Part shown: positions 1 through 9,339 of the stretch, piece after piece
How positions within the stretch are numbered: position 1 is the stretch's first letter
How the letters are laid out: every line of letters begins with the position of its first letter
Assembly: GCA_028821515.1 (NCBI GenBank)
Contig: JAPPGA010000068.1
Span: forward strand, 1 to 64,000
Direction: 5' to 3'
Origin: Gammaproteobacteria bacterium
GTDB lineage: Bacteria > Pseudomonadota > Gammaproteobacteria > Pseudomonadales > Azotimanducaceae
DNA length: 64,000 bases
Translations under genes and position numbers: made by a program
Notes under the pieces: model-generated
The model's database searches: none
The model's input: only the letters and a program-made list of their open reading frames with translations
What the model was told of the DNA's origin: nothing

Positions 1-675
1 GTTTCTTGTTCCCTGCGCGTCCGCGTCCCGGACCGCCGGGTTCGGTACTTGCATGAGACAACCGCCCGTGGTCGCTAACGCTCCCCCGAGGCGGTTGTCC
101 CATTCAAGGTTGTTCCCCGGCGCAGGGCGCAGATTTTCGATCTTGTCGAGAAAATACGCATTCATTTCCTCCGTCGCCTGCTGCACGGAGGCGTCCGGCT
201 GGGCAAACAGGATCTCCCCGATATTGCTGAAGATCTTGTCGGACCACCGCTTGAAGTCCTGCATGTTGCCGTCTTCCACGCCGAGCATCTGCGCGATGAC
301 GGTCACGGGCAGTGGCGCCGCCAGCGCCTCCACGAGGTCCACTTGCTCGTGCCGGCACATGGACGCCATCAGTTCCGCGCAACGGGCTTCGACCAGATCG
401 TGCTGCGCTTCTATGTGACTCGGCTTGAATGCATAGCTGACGAGCTTGCGCAGGCGGTGATGGATCGGCGGGTCGCTGAACAGCATCGACGGGGGAGCAC
501 CCGGGAGCGGTGGCGCAACCGCTGACGAGTACGTCTCGTGGTCGCGCAGGACTTGCCGAACGTCCGCGTACCGCGCCACCTGCCAGGCCCCCTGCTGTTC
601 CAGCACAGGCGCTTGTTGACGCAGGTAGCGGTAGTGTTCATAGACGCCCGGCGCCCCGTTCCCAGTGTCGCTCAT
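1..675 (-). CDS. Cytochrome P450, N-terminal part (cut by window edge)
   Basis: Open frame of 225 codons running off the left edge, starting at ATG 675. It carries the conserved P450 segment DPPIHHRLRKLVSYAFKP (about residues 62-80) and a helix-rich N-terminal region. The haem-binding Cys region would lie outside the window, so activity cannot be judged. P450s are haem monooxygenases that hydroxylate small organic substrates; no substrate is indicated. The last ~38 codons (below about position 115) do not read like a P450 and coincide with a perfect inverted repeat, so the gene may be disrupted there. No partner ferredoxin is visible. Confidence 0.7.
   Translation of the reverse strand, partial: MSDTGNGAPGVYEHYRYLRQQAPVLEQQGAWQVARYADVRQVLRDHETYSSAVAPPLPGAPPSMLFSDPPIHHRLRKLVSYAFKPSHIEAQHDLVEARCAELMASMCRHEQVDLVEALAAPLPVTVIAQMLGVEDGNMQDFKRWSDKIFSNIGEILFAQPDASVQQATEEMNAYFLDKIENLRPAPGNNLEWDNRLGGALATTGGCLMQVPNPAVRDADAQGTRN
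57..99. repeat. Perfect 10-bp inverted repeat inside the P450 frame
   Basis: Arms GACAACCGCC (57-66) and GGCGGTTGTC (90-99) are exact reverse complements around a 23-nt loop. It sits where the translated frame stops resembling P450. It may be a small inserted palindromic element or a chance hairpin; only one copy is seen in the window. Confidence 0.45.
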
Positions 676-836
676 GGTTCAGGCTCGTCGAAAAGCTCAT
701 ATTATCCCAAGCGTCAGATACCGATCTCAAACGTCCCACCAACGCCTCTCTGAGGACAGATTCGCGCTTCGAGGGCTTGCATTAGGGCAACCAATGGCCC
801 AATCATCAGGGGTCTCAATCAGCCTAGGGGAAACCG

Positions 837-1157
837 ATGAGCAAATACATGTTTCACGCCAACTACACCCAGGGCGGGCTTGGCGGTTTGCTGAAGGAAG
901 GCGGTACACAGCGGCGCGAAGCCCTGACCCAGACCATCGAGGGCGTCGGCGGTAGCGTCGAGGCGTTCTACTACGCATTCGGCGACACCGATCTCTACAT
1001 CATCGCCGATCTCCCCGACGATGCGACGGCCACCGCCGTCTCACTGAACATCGGCGCCGCCGGAGTTCTCAACGTTCGGGTGACCGCGCTCGTGACCCCT
1101 GAGACAGTGGACGCCGCCGCCGCGAAAGGCGTTCCCTACCGGGTGCCGGGGGCCTGA
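837..1157 (+). CDS. GYD-domain protein
   Basis: A 106-residue protein matching the GYD family: small alpha/beta ferredoxin-like proteins of unknown biochemical role. The start ATG is preceded by AGGGGA. Features include the opening MSKYMFHANYTQGG, an internal GGSVEAFYYAFGDTDLY segment and a C-terminal strand VRVTALVTPE, the usual layout and length for the family. It stands alone between the divergent P450 and the convergent esterase, so context gives no role. Family assignment is by motif; function is unknown. Confidence 0.8.
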   Translation: MSKYMFHANYTQGGLGGLLKEGGTQRREALTQTIEGVGGSVEAFYYAFGDTDLYIIADLPDDATATAVSLNIGAAGVLNVRVTALVTPETVDAAAAKGVPYRVPGA

Positions 1158-1172
1158 CGGCATCTCCGTCGA

Positions 1173-1204
1173 GCCCGCGTTTCCGGTTTCGGGGGAGCGC
1201 GGGC
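1173..1204. terminator. GC-rich hairpin between convergent genes
   Basis: GCCCGCG (1173-1179) pairs with CGCGGGC (1198-1204) around a loop containing CCGG. It lies in the 83-bp gap between the ends of two convergent genes, so it may act as a bidirectional terminator. There is no T tract, so confidence is limited. Confidence 0.4.
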
Positions 1205-1240
1205 CGTCTCAAAGCCCTGCGGCCAGACGCTCGTCTCGAC

Positions 1241-2794
1241 TCACCACCGCTCGGGCCCGAAGGGCAGACTCACCTCCATGCCGGTCCACAGGGCCCGTTC
1301 CTTGTCATAGGGTGCATTCACGACCTCCACCGGCGTGCCGAAAACGCCGGTAGAACGGGTCTCCTTGTCGTAACTCACCCAATCCGGCATCGCGTCGGTG
1401 CTCGGACTCCCGGTCCTGGCAAAGGTGCAGAACGCGTCCTGCAGGTGCCCCGACAGCGCATCCGTTGCTTCGCCGCTCCCAAAGTACCTGGCGCTGCCTT
1501 CGCTGAACGCGTGTGTCCCGAATACGAAGCCGATGATGATCGCGTGCGGCGCACCGAGAATGCCGCCCTCCCAGGGCGACTCCCCCGCGAAGATGTAGTG
1601 ATAGCCGTTCTGGCCGCGCTCTGACAACGCCTCCAGCAGGTTGATCGCCGGGATGCGCATCTTCCGGTCTGTCTCGATCGTCCAATAGAGCGTAACCGGA
1701 TCGGTGGGCGCGCCGCGGCGGGCGCGGACCTCTCGATAGCCATCGATGATGGCACGCGGATTCTCGACGTTCTTTGCTATCTCGGCGGTCAACCTGTTCT
1801 CATCGAGCTTCGACATCGTCGGGTTCATCACGGTGAAACCCCGCCACTCGTCCCGCTGGGTGCCGACCAGGAGCGAAACACCGTCCGCAGCGCCCTGCCT
1901 GACCGCGTCGAGCGGCATCGCCTCGATCTGGGTGCCATCGATGGTCGGCTGGTAGCACATGCCGTGGCCCCGGGCGCTGTACCGGGCGGTGGCTTCGACC
2001 AGTTCCTCCGGGTGGATCGCCATCAACTTGTCGACGTCGTTCCCCGACAGGTTCAACTCCTCCAGCACACCCTCGGAGATTTCCGCGGCGCGATCGAGCG
2101 AGTTGGCCGTGCTCGCCGCGCCGCTGATGGCGATGCCGCGATGAAACAGTCCCTTGGCGGGCCCCATCGCGAGCAGCCCCGCGACGCTCATCGCACCCGC
2201 CGACTCGCCGAAGATGGTGACATTGCCGGGATCTCCGCCGAACGCTGTGATGTTGTCCCGTATCCACTTGAGCGCCTCGACCTGGTCCAGTAGTCCTTCG
2301 TTCCCGGTCGCGGGTATGCGCCCGCCGGTCACCTCGTGCAGGTTGAGGAATCCCAGCGCGCCGAGCCGATAGTTGATGGTGACCACCACCACGTCGCAAC
2401 GCCGGGACATGATCTCGCCGTCATAGACCGGCGTACCCCCGGTTCCCCCCGAGAAACCGCCGCCGTGGATCCACACCATCACCGGCCGCTTGCCGCCATC
2501 GAGGCCCGGTGTCCAGACGTTGAGCTGCAGGCAATCCTCGTCGCGATAGGCCGCGTTGCGCGCGTTGAACACGAACGACAGGGGGCTGTCGGGGTTGTCG
2601 GCCACCCGCTGCCACGCCTGCTTGCCCCAGTCGCCGTTCGCGGCGCGCACGCCGGACCAGGGCGCCGGCGGCTCCGGGGGACGCCAACGCCGTTCGCCCG
2701 CGGGCGACGCCGCAAAGGGGATGCCCCTGAAACCGTGAATTCCGTTGTTTTCGGAACCCTCTACCTTGCCGTATCCGGTCTCGACGATGGCCAT
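1241..2794 (-). CDS. Type-B carboxylesterase (copy 1)
   Basis: A 517-residue alpha/beta-hydrolase of the carboxylesterase/para-nitrobenzyl esterase family, which cleaves carboxylic esters. The nucleophile serine lies in FGESAGAMS, the oxyanion-hole strand in MVWIHGGGFSGG, and a candidate catalytic His in GAPHAIIIGF. A longer frame begins at 2827, but GAGGGGG lies just ahead of ATG 2794 and the paralogue at 48931 starts with the same MAIVET residues, so 2794 is preferred. No signal peptide is evident. It is closely related along its whole length to the second copy about 47 kb away. The natural substrate is unknown. Confidence 0.9.
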   Translation of the reverse strand: MAIVETGYGKVEGSENNGIHGFRGIPFAASPAGERRWRPPEPPAPWSGVRAANGDWGKQAWQRVADNPDSPLSFVFNARNAAYRDEDCLQLNVWTPGLDGGKRPVMVWIHGGGFSGGTGGTPVYDGEIMSRRCDVVVVTINYRLGALGFLNLHEVTGGRIPATGNEGLLDQVEALKWIRDNITAFGGDPGNVTIFGESAGAMSVAGLLAMGPAKGLFHRGIAISGAASTANSLDRAAEISEGVLEELNLSGNDVDKLMAIHPEELVEATARYSARGHGMCYQPTIDGTQIEAMPLDAVRQGAADGVSLLVGTQRDEWRGFTVMNPTMSKLDENRLTAEIAKNVENPRAIIDGYREVRARRGAPTDPVTLYWTIETDRKMRIPAINLLEALSERGQNGYHYIFAGESPWEGGILGAPHAIIIGFVFGTHAFSEGSARYFGSGEATDALSGHLQDAFCTFARTGSPSTDAMPDWVSYDKETRSTGVFGTPVEVVNAPYDKERALWTGMEVSLPFGPERW

Positions 2795-2867
2795 GCTGTC
2801 CCCCTCATCCTTTCGTTCGCGCATCAAGTGTGGTGGGCCACACGAGCAATCGCAACACCGGTCCCGG

Positions 2868-3461
2868 TCACGGCTGGCCGTTCTCTTCCTTCCAGGCGGC
2901 GACCGCCGTCCGCAATTCGGGAAAATAACTTTCGAAATCGTCCATCAGAACAGGGAGTTGCGTGCCGACGATCGCGTTTAGTTCGGGAACGAGGTGCGCC
3001 ATCCGCAAGCGTTTCAGGATGTAGGTCATCGCACGCAGCGCCGTGCGCGATTCGCCATATCGCGAGAGCACGTCCGCGTCCCGGAAGCGCCGGAAGTATT
3101 TTCTTCCATGATCGGGCAGGAACTGTGCGAATGCGCCGATGGCGTCGTACGCCAGCGCTGAGAACATCCTCAGGTCGCCGTGTCCATGGATTTCCCACCG
3201 CAGTGCCAGGCAATGGTCCGCAACGATATCGAGCAGAACCGGCGCGGCCCGGCGCAGTCTGGGATCGAGCCGGCGCACGCTCTCGGTAATCCCCGGCAGG
3301 CGATTGCTCACCGCGTCGACGCGGCGGTGCAGGCGAATCCCCGCCCGCAGCGGTTCCGGCAGTTCGTCCGGAATCGGTCCCTTGACAAAATCGCCGATGA
3401 AGCCGCCCGCGACCAGCGCGGTTTCCGGGTGGGCCAGGGTGCAGTGGGCGAGAAAGTTCAC
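2868..3461 (-). CDS. acpH: Acyl carrier protein phosphodiesterase
   Basis: A 197-residue protein of the ACP phosphodiesterase (DUF479) family, which removes the 4-prime-phosphopantetheine group from acyl carrier protein. The N-terminal MNFLAHCTLAHP, the GDFVKG loop, HRRVDAVSN and the DIVADHCLA metal-site region match the family, and the length is typical. Its ATG overlaps the gshA stop by 4 bp, so the two are translationally coupled although their pathways differ. Start choice is clear from the overlap. Confidence 0.88.
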   Translation of the reverse strand: MNFLAHCTLAHPETALVAGGFIGDFVKGPIPDELPEPLRAGIRLHRRVDAVSNRLPGITESVRRLDPRLRRAAPVLLDIVADHCLALRWEIHGHGDLRMFSALAYDAIGAFAQFLPDHGRKYFRRFRDADVLSRYGESRTALRAMTYILKRLRMAHLVPELNAIVGTQLPVLMDDFESYFPELRTAVAAWKEENGQP

Positions 3462-5044
3462 GCCCGCCGGGCGACTGGGGCCGGGGCCTGTTCGTATCCC
3501 TTGCGCGCGCGGGCAAAGTACTCGTCGAAAGTCTCGTGCTCGCCGGCTTCCCGGTGCGCCTGTTCAGCCGTCGATTCACGGCTCAGCCGATCGAAGAACG
3601 CCATCCGCTCCTCGGGGAGGGAACTCTCACGGAAGTAAGCCTTGTGCGCTGCCGACTGGTTCAAAGCGAAACGGAAATAGGAGGTGTTCGCCTCGCGCAG
3701 GCTCTCGAGAACACGCGCCGATGGCGTCAGCTCCGGGGATGCAACCTTTTGCCGTTGTGCGTCTACCGCCGCCCCGGCTTCGTCGCTGCCGGTGACTTCA
3801 TCGATCAGGTTCGAGACGGCTGCGCATTCATCAAGCGTGCGGGACGCCCACGCGCGGCAACTTACCGAGCCCCCGCCGTCGTCGAGCAGCAGGTCCGGAT
3901 CGCGGCCGCGGCCGACCACGTCGCGCTGATTGGCCTGGATGCGCAGGGACTCCTCCGGACTGTCCGGCGGACTGTCGCGGAGCAGGCATGCCAGCAGGAA
4001 AGCGTCCAGAAAACGTGACGTGGCCGCATCTATCCCTGCCGGCAGGAACGGATCGAGGTCGAGACATCGCACTTCCACGTATTCGACGCCCCGCTCGTTC
4101 AATGCCGCCAGGGGTTGTTCTCCGGTACGCGTTCGCCGTTTCGGACGGATCGGACCGTAGAACTCGTTCTCGATCTGCAGGAGTGCCGTACCGAGCTGCC
4201 GGTAGTCGCCGTCAGGGTCGCGTAAGCCGATCGCCTCGAAGGGCGGAAACGGGGTTGTCAACGCCTGCCACATGGTTTCCGAATAGTCCGCGAGGCTGTT
4301 GTAGGAGACGTGCAGCGATGACTGGGCGCTGGACTGATAGCCCAGGGGTCCCATTCGCAGCGATGTCGCATGCGGTTGGTAGAAGGTGCTCTCGTCGAGT
4401 CTCTGAAGCCCATGTGGCCGGCCGCGCACGAAGGAGGCACAGACAGCCGGCGACGCACCGAACAGGTAGATCAGAAGCCAGGAGTCACGGCGGAAGTTCC
4501 GGATGAGGTCGAAGTAGGCCCGGGTAGGCGTGTCGTCGTCGAAAGTCTCGCCGCGCGCCCTGGCGATGACGGGCCAAAGGGAGTCCGGCACCGAAAAGTT
4601 GTAGTGGATGCCGGAAATCGTCTGCATGACCCGTCCATAGCGGTGGCCAAGCCCCCGCCTGTAGATTGTCTTCATCCGGCCAATGTGGGATTCGCCGTAC
4701 CGGCCCAGCGGGATATCTTCGTCGTCGCTGAGCGCACAGGGCATGCTGGCGGCCCACAGCGACTCGTCGCCCAGGTGGTGAAAGACGAATCGATGGATGT
4801 CTTCCAGTTCCTCGATGCACGCGGCAGCGCTTTCGTAGACACCGGTGATCAGTTCCGGCTGCGCCTCGCTGAAGTCCGTTGTGATGTGCGGGTGGGTAAG
4901 CGCGGAACCCAGTGCGGCGGGATGGGGCGTCTGCGCGAGTATCCCGCGCGGAGTCACCCGCAAGCTCTCCTTTTCGATACCGCGCTGCAGGTGCGCGAGT
5001 TCCCCTCGGCCCCGCAAACTCCTGATCGCGCCGGCGCTAATCAC
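3458..5044 (-). CDS. gshA: Glutamate-cysteine ligase
   Basis: A 528-residue enzyme catalysing the first step of glutathione synthesis, ATP-dependent joining of glutamate and cysteine. The N-terminal GIEKESLRVTPRG, the segment ISGIHYNFSVP and the C-terminal acidic/arginine regions are typical of the gammaproteobacterial class-I enzyme (E. coli about 518 residues). It starts at GTG 5044 with no obvious Shine-Dalgarno sequence; a family-A repeat ends 22 bp upstream and may carry the leader or form a processing site. It overlaps acpH downstream. gshB is not in the window. Confidence 0.93.
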   Translation of the reverse strand: MISAGAIRSLRGRGELAHLQRGIEKESLRVTPRGILAQTPHPAALGSALTHPHITTDFSEAQPELITGVYESAAACIEELEDIHRFVFHHLGDESLWAASMPCALSDDEDIPLGRYGESHIGRMKTIYRRGLGHRYGRVMQTISGIHYNFSVPDSLWPVIARARGETFDDDTPTRAYFDLIRNFRRDSWLLIYLFGASPAVCASFVRGRPHGLQRLDESTFYQPHATSLRMGPLGYQSSAQSSLHVSYNSLADYSETMWQALTTPFPPFEAIGLRDPDGDYRQLGTALLQIENEFYGPIRPKRRTRTGEQPLAALNERGVEYVEVRCLDLDPFLPAGIDAATSRFLDAFLLACLLRDSPPDSPEESLRIQANQRDVVGRGRDPDLLLDDGGGSVSCRAWASRTLDECAAVSNLIDEVTGSDEAGAAVDAQRQKVASPELTPSARVLESLREANTSYFRFALNQSAAHKAYFRESSLPEERMAFFDRLSRESTAEQAHREAGEHETFDEYFARARKGYEQAPAPVARRA

Positions 5045-5066
5045 GTTGTGACGGGTAGGGGCTTTT

Positions 5067-5152
5067 CATGGAAGCACACTGCCAGCGACGGGGACACACC
5101 AACCACTTCCTTGCGTCGCCAGCGGTCGGGAAGCTTCCCCGGCTGAAGGCTC
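5067..5152 (-). repeat. Family-A dispersed repeat, copy 1 (86 bp)
   Basis: Read on the minus strand it begins GAGCCTTCAGCCGGGGAAG and ends GCTTCCATG. It starts within the TGA stop of pckA and ends 22 bp before gshA. Two hairpins are predicted: one around the GGGGAA/TTCCCC arms and one with GGAAG/CTTCC ends. Copies 2 and 3 lie at 19852-19937 and 57001-57086 with exactly the same length. Confidence 0.8.
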
Positions 5153-6713
5153 AGGCGACCTTCGGTCCCGCGTCAACGATCGCCTTATCGACATCGAACT
5201 GCGAGAAGTTGTCGACGAATTTCCGGATCAGGCTTGCTGCGGCCAAGTCGTATGCGGCCTTGTCCGCCCAGGTATTTCTGGGATTCAGAAGCGCGGCGTC
5301 TACGCCCGGCACCATGACCGGAATGTCGAGGTTCAGACCCGGAAGGTGCGTCGTCGGCGTATCGCGCAGGACCCCTGACTGTATGGCCGCGACGATCGAC
5401 CGCGTAACTGGAATGCTGAATCGTTTGCCCACACCGTAGCCACCGCCGGTCCAACCCGTATTGACCAGGTAGACCTGCGAGCCGAACTCGCTGATGCGTC
5501 TGATAAGGAGATCCGCGTATACGCGCGCCGGGTGCGGGAAGAACGCGGCGCCGAAACAGGTCGAAAACGTCGCGGAATACGCTTCGTTCGAGCCCATGAC
5601 CGTCGATCCGACCTGCGCCGTGTAACCCGACAGGAAGTGATAGGCCGCCGCTTCCTTGGACAGCATGGCCACCGGCGGAAGCACTCCGCTCACGTCGCAG
5701 GCAAGAAAGATGATGGATTCGGGCTCCCCGGCGCGGTTTTCCGGCACCTTGGCCTCGATGTTGTCCAGGGGATAGCAGGCGCGCGTGTTCTCCGTAATGG
5801 AGTCGTCCGCGAAGTCGATCTGCCGCGAGACAGGATCCATGACCACGTTCTCGACGATGGCTCCGAACGAGATCGCGTCATAGATCACGGGTTCGTTCTC
5901 GCGCGTCAGGTTGATGCACTTGGCATAGCAGCCGCCCTCGATATTGAACACTCCGCCCCTGGCCCAGCCATGCTCGTCGTCACCCACGAGAAGGCGGGTG
6001 GGGTCCGCTGACAGGGTCGTCTTGCCAGTGCCGGAAAGGCCGAAGAAAAGCGTCACGTCGCCATCCAGGCTGGCACTTGCCGAGCAGTGCATTGGCAGTA
6101 CATCGCTGTCCGGAAGCAGGAAGTTCTGCACGCCGAACAACGCCTTTTTCATCTCTCCCGCGTACTGCATTCCGGCAAGCAGGACGCGGCGCCGGTCGAA
6201 GTCAAGCATCACCGCCCCGTCGCTGCGCGTGCCGTCGCGCGCCGGCGAGCAGACGAAGTTCGGCGCATTGACCACTTCCCAGACCTCCTTCGACCCGGGA
6301 TTGAAGGTGTCCGGCACGATGAAGAGCGAACGTCCGAACAGCGCATGCCACGCGTACTCGGTCGTGACTTCCATCGCGAGGTAGTGACGCGGGTCGGCCC
6401 CGACATGAAGATGGGAAACGAAGGTCTCTCGCTCCGCCAGGTGCGCCTGAACGCGATTCCACAGGGCATCGAAGACCGCGGGCTTGATCGGATGATTGAT
6501 GGGCCCCCAGTCGACGGTGGCAGAGGTTGCCGGTCCGTCGACGATGAAGCGGTCATCCGGCGAACGCCCGGTGCGTTTGCCGGTCTCGACAACCATTGCC
6601 CCGCTGGACGACAGCCGGCCTTCGCCTCTCAGCAGGGATATTTCCGCCAGCGCAGCCGGACTCAGGTCAAAGTAGGTTTCGTTCCTGCTGGAAATGTCGA
6701 TGTCGAGCGCCAT
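5151..6713 (-). CDS. pckA: Phosphoenolpyruvate carboxykinase (ATP)
   Basis: A 520-residue cytosolic enzyme converting oxaloacetate and ATP to phosphoenolpyruvate, the entry step of gluconeogenesis. The kinase-1a loop [11 protein letters not shown], the kinase-2 segment LVGDDEHGW and the PEPCK signature region around the MHCSASA residues are present. An upstream in-frame codon would extend it to 6791, but ATG 6713 gives the family-like [13 protein letters not shown] start. It sits next to hslR-yrfG, the neighbourhood also seen in E. coli, and is followed at its stop codon by a family-A repeat. Confidence 0.95.
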   Translation of the reverse strand: MALDIDISSRNETYFDLSPAALAEISLLRGEGRLSSSGAMVVETGKRTGRSPDDRFIVDGPATSATVDWGPINHPIKPAVFDALWNRVQAHLAERETFVSHLHVGADPRHYLAMEVTTEYAWHALFGRSLFIVPDTFNPGSKEVWEVVNAPNFVCSPARDGTRSDGAVMLDFDRRRVLLAGMQYAGEMKKALFGVQNFLLPDSDVLPMHCSASASLDGDVTLFFGLSGTGKTTLSADPTRLLVGDDEHGWARGGVFNIEGGCYAKCINLTRENEPVIYDAISFGAIVENVVMDPVSRQIDFADDSITENTRACYPLDNIEAKVPENRAGEPESIIFLACDVSGVLPPVAMLSKEAAAYHFLSGYTAQVGSTVMGSNEAYSATFSTCFGAAFFPHPARVYADLLIRRISEFGSQVYLVNTGWTGGGYGVGKRFSIPVTRSIVAAIQSGVLRDTPTTHLPGLNLDIPVMVPGVDAALLNPRNTWADKAAYDLAAASLIRKFVDNFSQFDVDKAIVDAGPKVA

Positions 6714-6806
6714 TGACAAGTTCTTCGGCGGGTTTAGCGAATCATACCGGGCCACGCCTGTCCGGCATAGTGGCCCCGGGGCGGTCAGCACATGGCTTCG
6801 CCCCCA

Positions 6807-7208
6807 TCAATCACGCGTGCGCCGGCCTTGCCTGGAAAGCCCTTTCCTGAACTGCTCCATCCGTCTCCGGTCCCGCTTCGACGGCCTTCCGTAGGACATC
6901 TGCCAGCTCGCAGCGCGGCGCATCTGAAGCTCCCGCTCCCGCTTCGCCACGGATGCCTCGGTTTCCCGATACAGGACGGCGGCCTCCGCCGCGCCGCGGC
7001 GCCGTTCGGACAAGCCTTCGACCTGTATCGTGAAATCCTCCCAACCGCGTCGGATGTCCAGCGCGTCGCCACACTTCACTTCCTTGGCCGCCTTGGCGCG
7101 CTTGCCGTTCAGTCGAACGTGGCCGCCGTCGATGGCCGTCTTCGCCTGCGAACGAGTCTTGAAGAAGCGCGCCGCCCATAGCCACTTGTCGAGGCGAACC
7201 GAATTCAA
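6807..7208 (-). CDS. hslR: Ribosome-associated heat shock protein Hsp15 (S4 domain)
   Basis: A 133-residue RNA-binding protein of the Hsp15 family, which rescues stalled 50S-nascent-chain complexes. The S4 domain runs from VRLDKWLWAARFFKTRSQA to about residue 60, followed by the basic C-terminal tail rich in Arg. The best start is TTG 7208, overlapping the yrfG stop (TTTTGA), which gives exactly the E. coli length; the longer reading from 7430 is inside yrfG. The yrfG-hslR pair is conserved in enterics, though hslO, usually next, is absent here. Confidence 0.9.
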   Translation of the reverse strand: MNSVRLDKWLWAARFFKTRSQAKTAIDGGHVRLNGKRAKAAKEVKCGDALDIRRGWEDFTIQVEGLSERRRGAAEAAVLYRETEASVAKRERELQMRRAASWQMSYGRPSKRDRRRMEQFRKGLSRQGRRTRD

Positions 7209-7858
7209 AACGACATGATCTCCTCGAAATCGTCCAGCGCCGGGAACGGCAGTGCCGAACGCTTCGGTGCTTGCGAGTCCGGCTGCGCCACGCACAGCAC
7301 CTGGTCGATCCCGCTCTCCAGCGCCGCCCCCAGAACATCCTCGTCGTCGTCGATGAAAAGCGTACGCGCCGGATCGTACGGATCGTGCCGATTCAGCGTC
7401 GACCAGAACTCCCCGTACTGCTTCGGACACCCGAACACGTGCGCAGAGTAGTGGGCGTCCAGTCTGCCGGTCAGGTTGAGCCGCGCGTCTTTCACCGCCA
7501 GGCTCTTGGGGTGCGCATTGGTGACGAGGACAGCGCGGCGTCCCGATCCCCGGACCGCGCGCACGAAACGCGAGGCATTCGCGCGGTAGGTAATGAGGTG
7601 CGAAAGCTCCCGGTGCAATCCGACGATGTCGAGCTGCGAGTATCGGGACCAGTAGTCGAGAGAGTAATAGTCAAGCGATCGCGGTACCCCGCGCATATGA
7701 CCGTACAGGTGCTCGCGTGCTGCCGAGACGCCGATACCACGCTGCTCCGCTACCACCTCGGGCAGGCGCTGGTTCCACAGAAAGTTGTCGAAGTAGAGGT
7801 CGATGAGCGTGCCGTCCATGTCCAACAGGACGGTATCGACCTCCGACCAATCGACCAT
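7205..7858 (-). CDS. yrfG: GMP/IMP nucleotidase, HAD family
   Basis: A 217-residue HAD-like hydrolase; E. coli YrfG dephosphorylates purine 5-prime nucleotides. Motif I is LLDMDGTLID, motif II the VTNAHP segment, motif III around CPKQYGEF and motif IV TLFIDDDEDVL. It is translationally coupled to hslR, as in other gammaproteobacteria. Its promoter must lie in the 57-bp gap shared with the divergent amidohydrolase. Confidence 0.88.
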   Translation of the reverse strand: MVDWSEVDTVLLDMDGTLIDLYFDNFLWNQRLPEVVAEQRGIGVSAAREHLYGHMRGVPRSLDYYSLDYWSRYSQLDIVGLHRELSHLITYRANASRFVRAVRGSGRRAVLVTNAHPKSLAVKDARLNLTGRLDAHYSAHVFGCPKQYGEFWSTLNRHDPYDPARTLFIDDDEDVLGAALESGIDQVLCVAQPDSQAPKRSALPFPALDDFEEIMSF

Positions 7859-7915
7859 TCACCGATGGTATAGGATTTTCCCAGCGATCGCCGCAAACCA
7901 GGAGAGACGGAATCA

Positions 7916-9337
7916 ATGCACCGGTTGTTGGTGATTCTCTTTGCGTGCTTCCCCTTCAAGGCTTCGCATGGAGAGTCCCTTTCGATCATCAACGCCAATC
8001 TGATCGACGGCACCGGAGCGGCTGCGCGGCACACTTCGATCAACATTCGCAACGGCGAGATCGTCTCGCTCGGTGCGCCTGCACCCGGCGATGCCCGCGT
8101 ATTGGATGTCCAAGGCGCTGTCGTCATACCTGGTCTCATCGACAGCCACGTTCACCTGCAAAGCGTACCGGGCGCCGTCTTCCGGAAAGACGACGCGCAA
8201 ACGCGCAGGTCGCTCATGCATCGTCACCTGCGTGCCTATGTGGCGAACGGCGTCACTACGGTACTCGACGCCGCGATCGCGTCAAGCGCAATACGCGAGA
8301 TTCGAGACCACTTGGCCAATGGCGGCGTGGGCCCGAGAGTGATGGCGCTCGGTCCGACGTTCCACAACCCCGGGGGATACATGGACGGCCATCTGCTGTC
8401 CGATTATTGGGGACCCCGGTGGCGGGCGTCCGCGACACCGGCTGACGTCGATGCGCTGTACCGAGAGTACGCCGGCATCGCCGATCTCGTCGGCGTCAAG
8501 GTCGCTGTCGCATTCGGTTTCGGTGGGCCCATAGATGTCTTCGACACCCATACTCCGGAGATGCGCAAGGTGATCAGGGAACGGGCCCATTCGCACGGCA
8601 GGCCGATCTATGTGCACGTGTCAGAGGACCGCGGCGTCGATATCGCGCTGGAACTGGATGCGCACGCGTTGACCCACCTGGTTCTGGAAATGCCGAGTCC
8701 TGAAATCCTGCAAAGAACGAGAGACCAGGGCCTTTACGTCATCACCACCCTGTCGGTTCTCGACGTATTCACCACCCGCCATCGCCCCGAGCGGCTCGAT
8801 ACGCCCCGCGTGCGCATGACCGTACCGGCGATCGAACTTGAGACCGCCCGCAACCCCGAGGCCTGGGATGCGTTCCTTACCACGTTCATCCGCGCGGTGA
8901 GTCCCTTGTCGCCGGAGTGGTTCGCGAGCTGGTTCGGTGACTGGTACCTTTCGGAGGAGTGGATCGCCAAGGAGATGGCGCGCATGCAGGACATCCTCAT
9001 GGCGCACCACGAAGCGGGGATACCGGTGGTTGTGGGTACGGACGGTGGTTCCTGGCCACATTTCCTGAACCTTTTCCATGGACCATCCACGCTCCGCGAA
9101 ATGGAACTGATGGTCGAAGCCGGCATGACGACTGCGGAGGTGCTCAGGGCCGCGACGTTGACGGCCGCGGAGATGATGGGTATCGACGACATCGTGGGAA
9201 CCGTCGAAGTCGGAAAGCAGGCCGACATGATTGTCGTGCACGGCGACCCGCTCGAAGATCTTTCGGTACTCGAAGACCTTGAATGGGTGATCAAGGGCGG
9301 CGAAATCCGCCGGCCCGAACAGTGGATGAACGAATAG
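7916..9337 (+). CDS. Secreted amidohydrolase (imidazolonepropionase-like)
   Basis: A 473-residue metal-dependent hydrolase with an N-terminal signal peptide (about residues 1-19, ending SHG). The composite beta-sandwich/TIM-barrel fold is indicated by INANLIDGTG, the metal-binding GLIDSHVHL motif, later His residues (YVHVSED, HHEAG) and the VVGTDGG Asp motif, ending GKQADMIVVHGDPL. AGGAGAG precedes the ATG. The substrate is unknown; relatives act on dipeptides, lactones or cyclic amides. Its stop lies 2 bp before the cysQ start, so the two are probably cotranscribed. Confidence 0.85.
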   Translation: MHRLLVILFACFPFKASHGESLSIINANLIDGTGAAARHTSINIRNGEIVSLGAPAPGDARVLDVQGAVVIPGLIDSHVHLQSVPGAVFRKDDAQTRRSLMHRHLRAYVANGVTTVLDAAIASSAIREIRDHLANGGVGPRVMALGPTFHNPGGYMDGHLLSDYWGPRWRASATPADVDALYREYAGIADLVGVKVAVAFGFGGPIDVFDTHTPEMRKVIRERAHSHGRPIYVHVSEDRGVDIALELDAHALTHLVLEMPSPEILQRTRDQGLYVITTLSVLDVFTTRHRPERLDTPRVRMTVPAIELETARNPEAWDAFLTTFIRAVSPLSPEWFASWFGDWYLSEEWIAKEMARMQDILMAHHEAGIPVVVGTDGGSWPHFLNLFHGPSTLREMELMVEAGMTTAEVLRAATLTAAEMMGIDDIVGTVEVGKQADMIVVHGDPLEDLSVLEDLEWVIKGGEIRRPEQWMNE

Positions 9338-9339
9338 CC

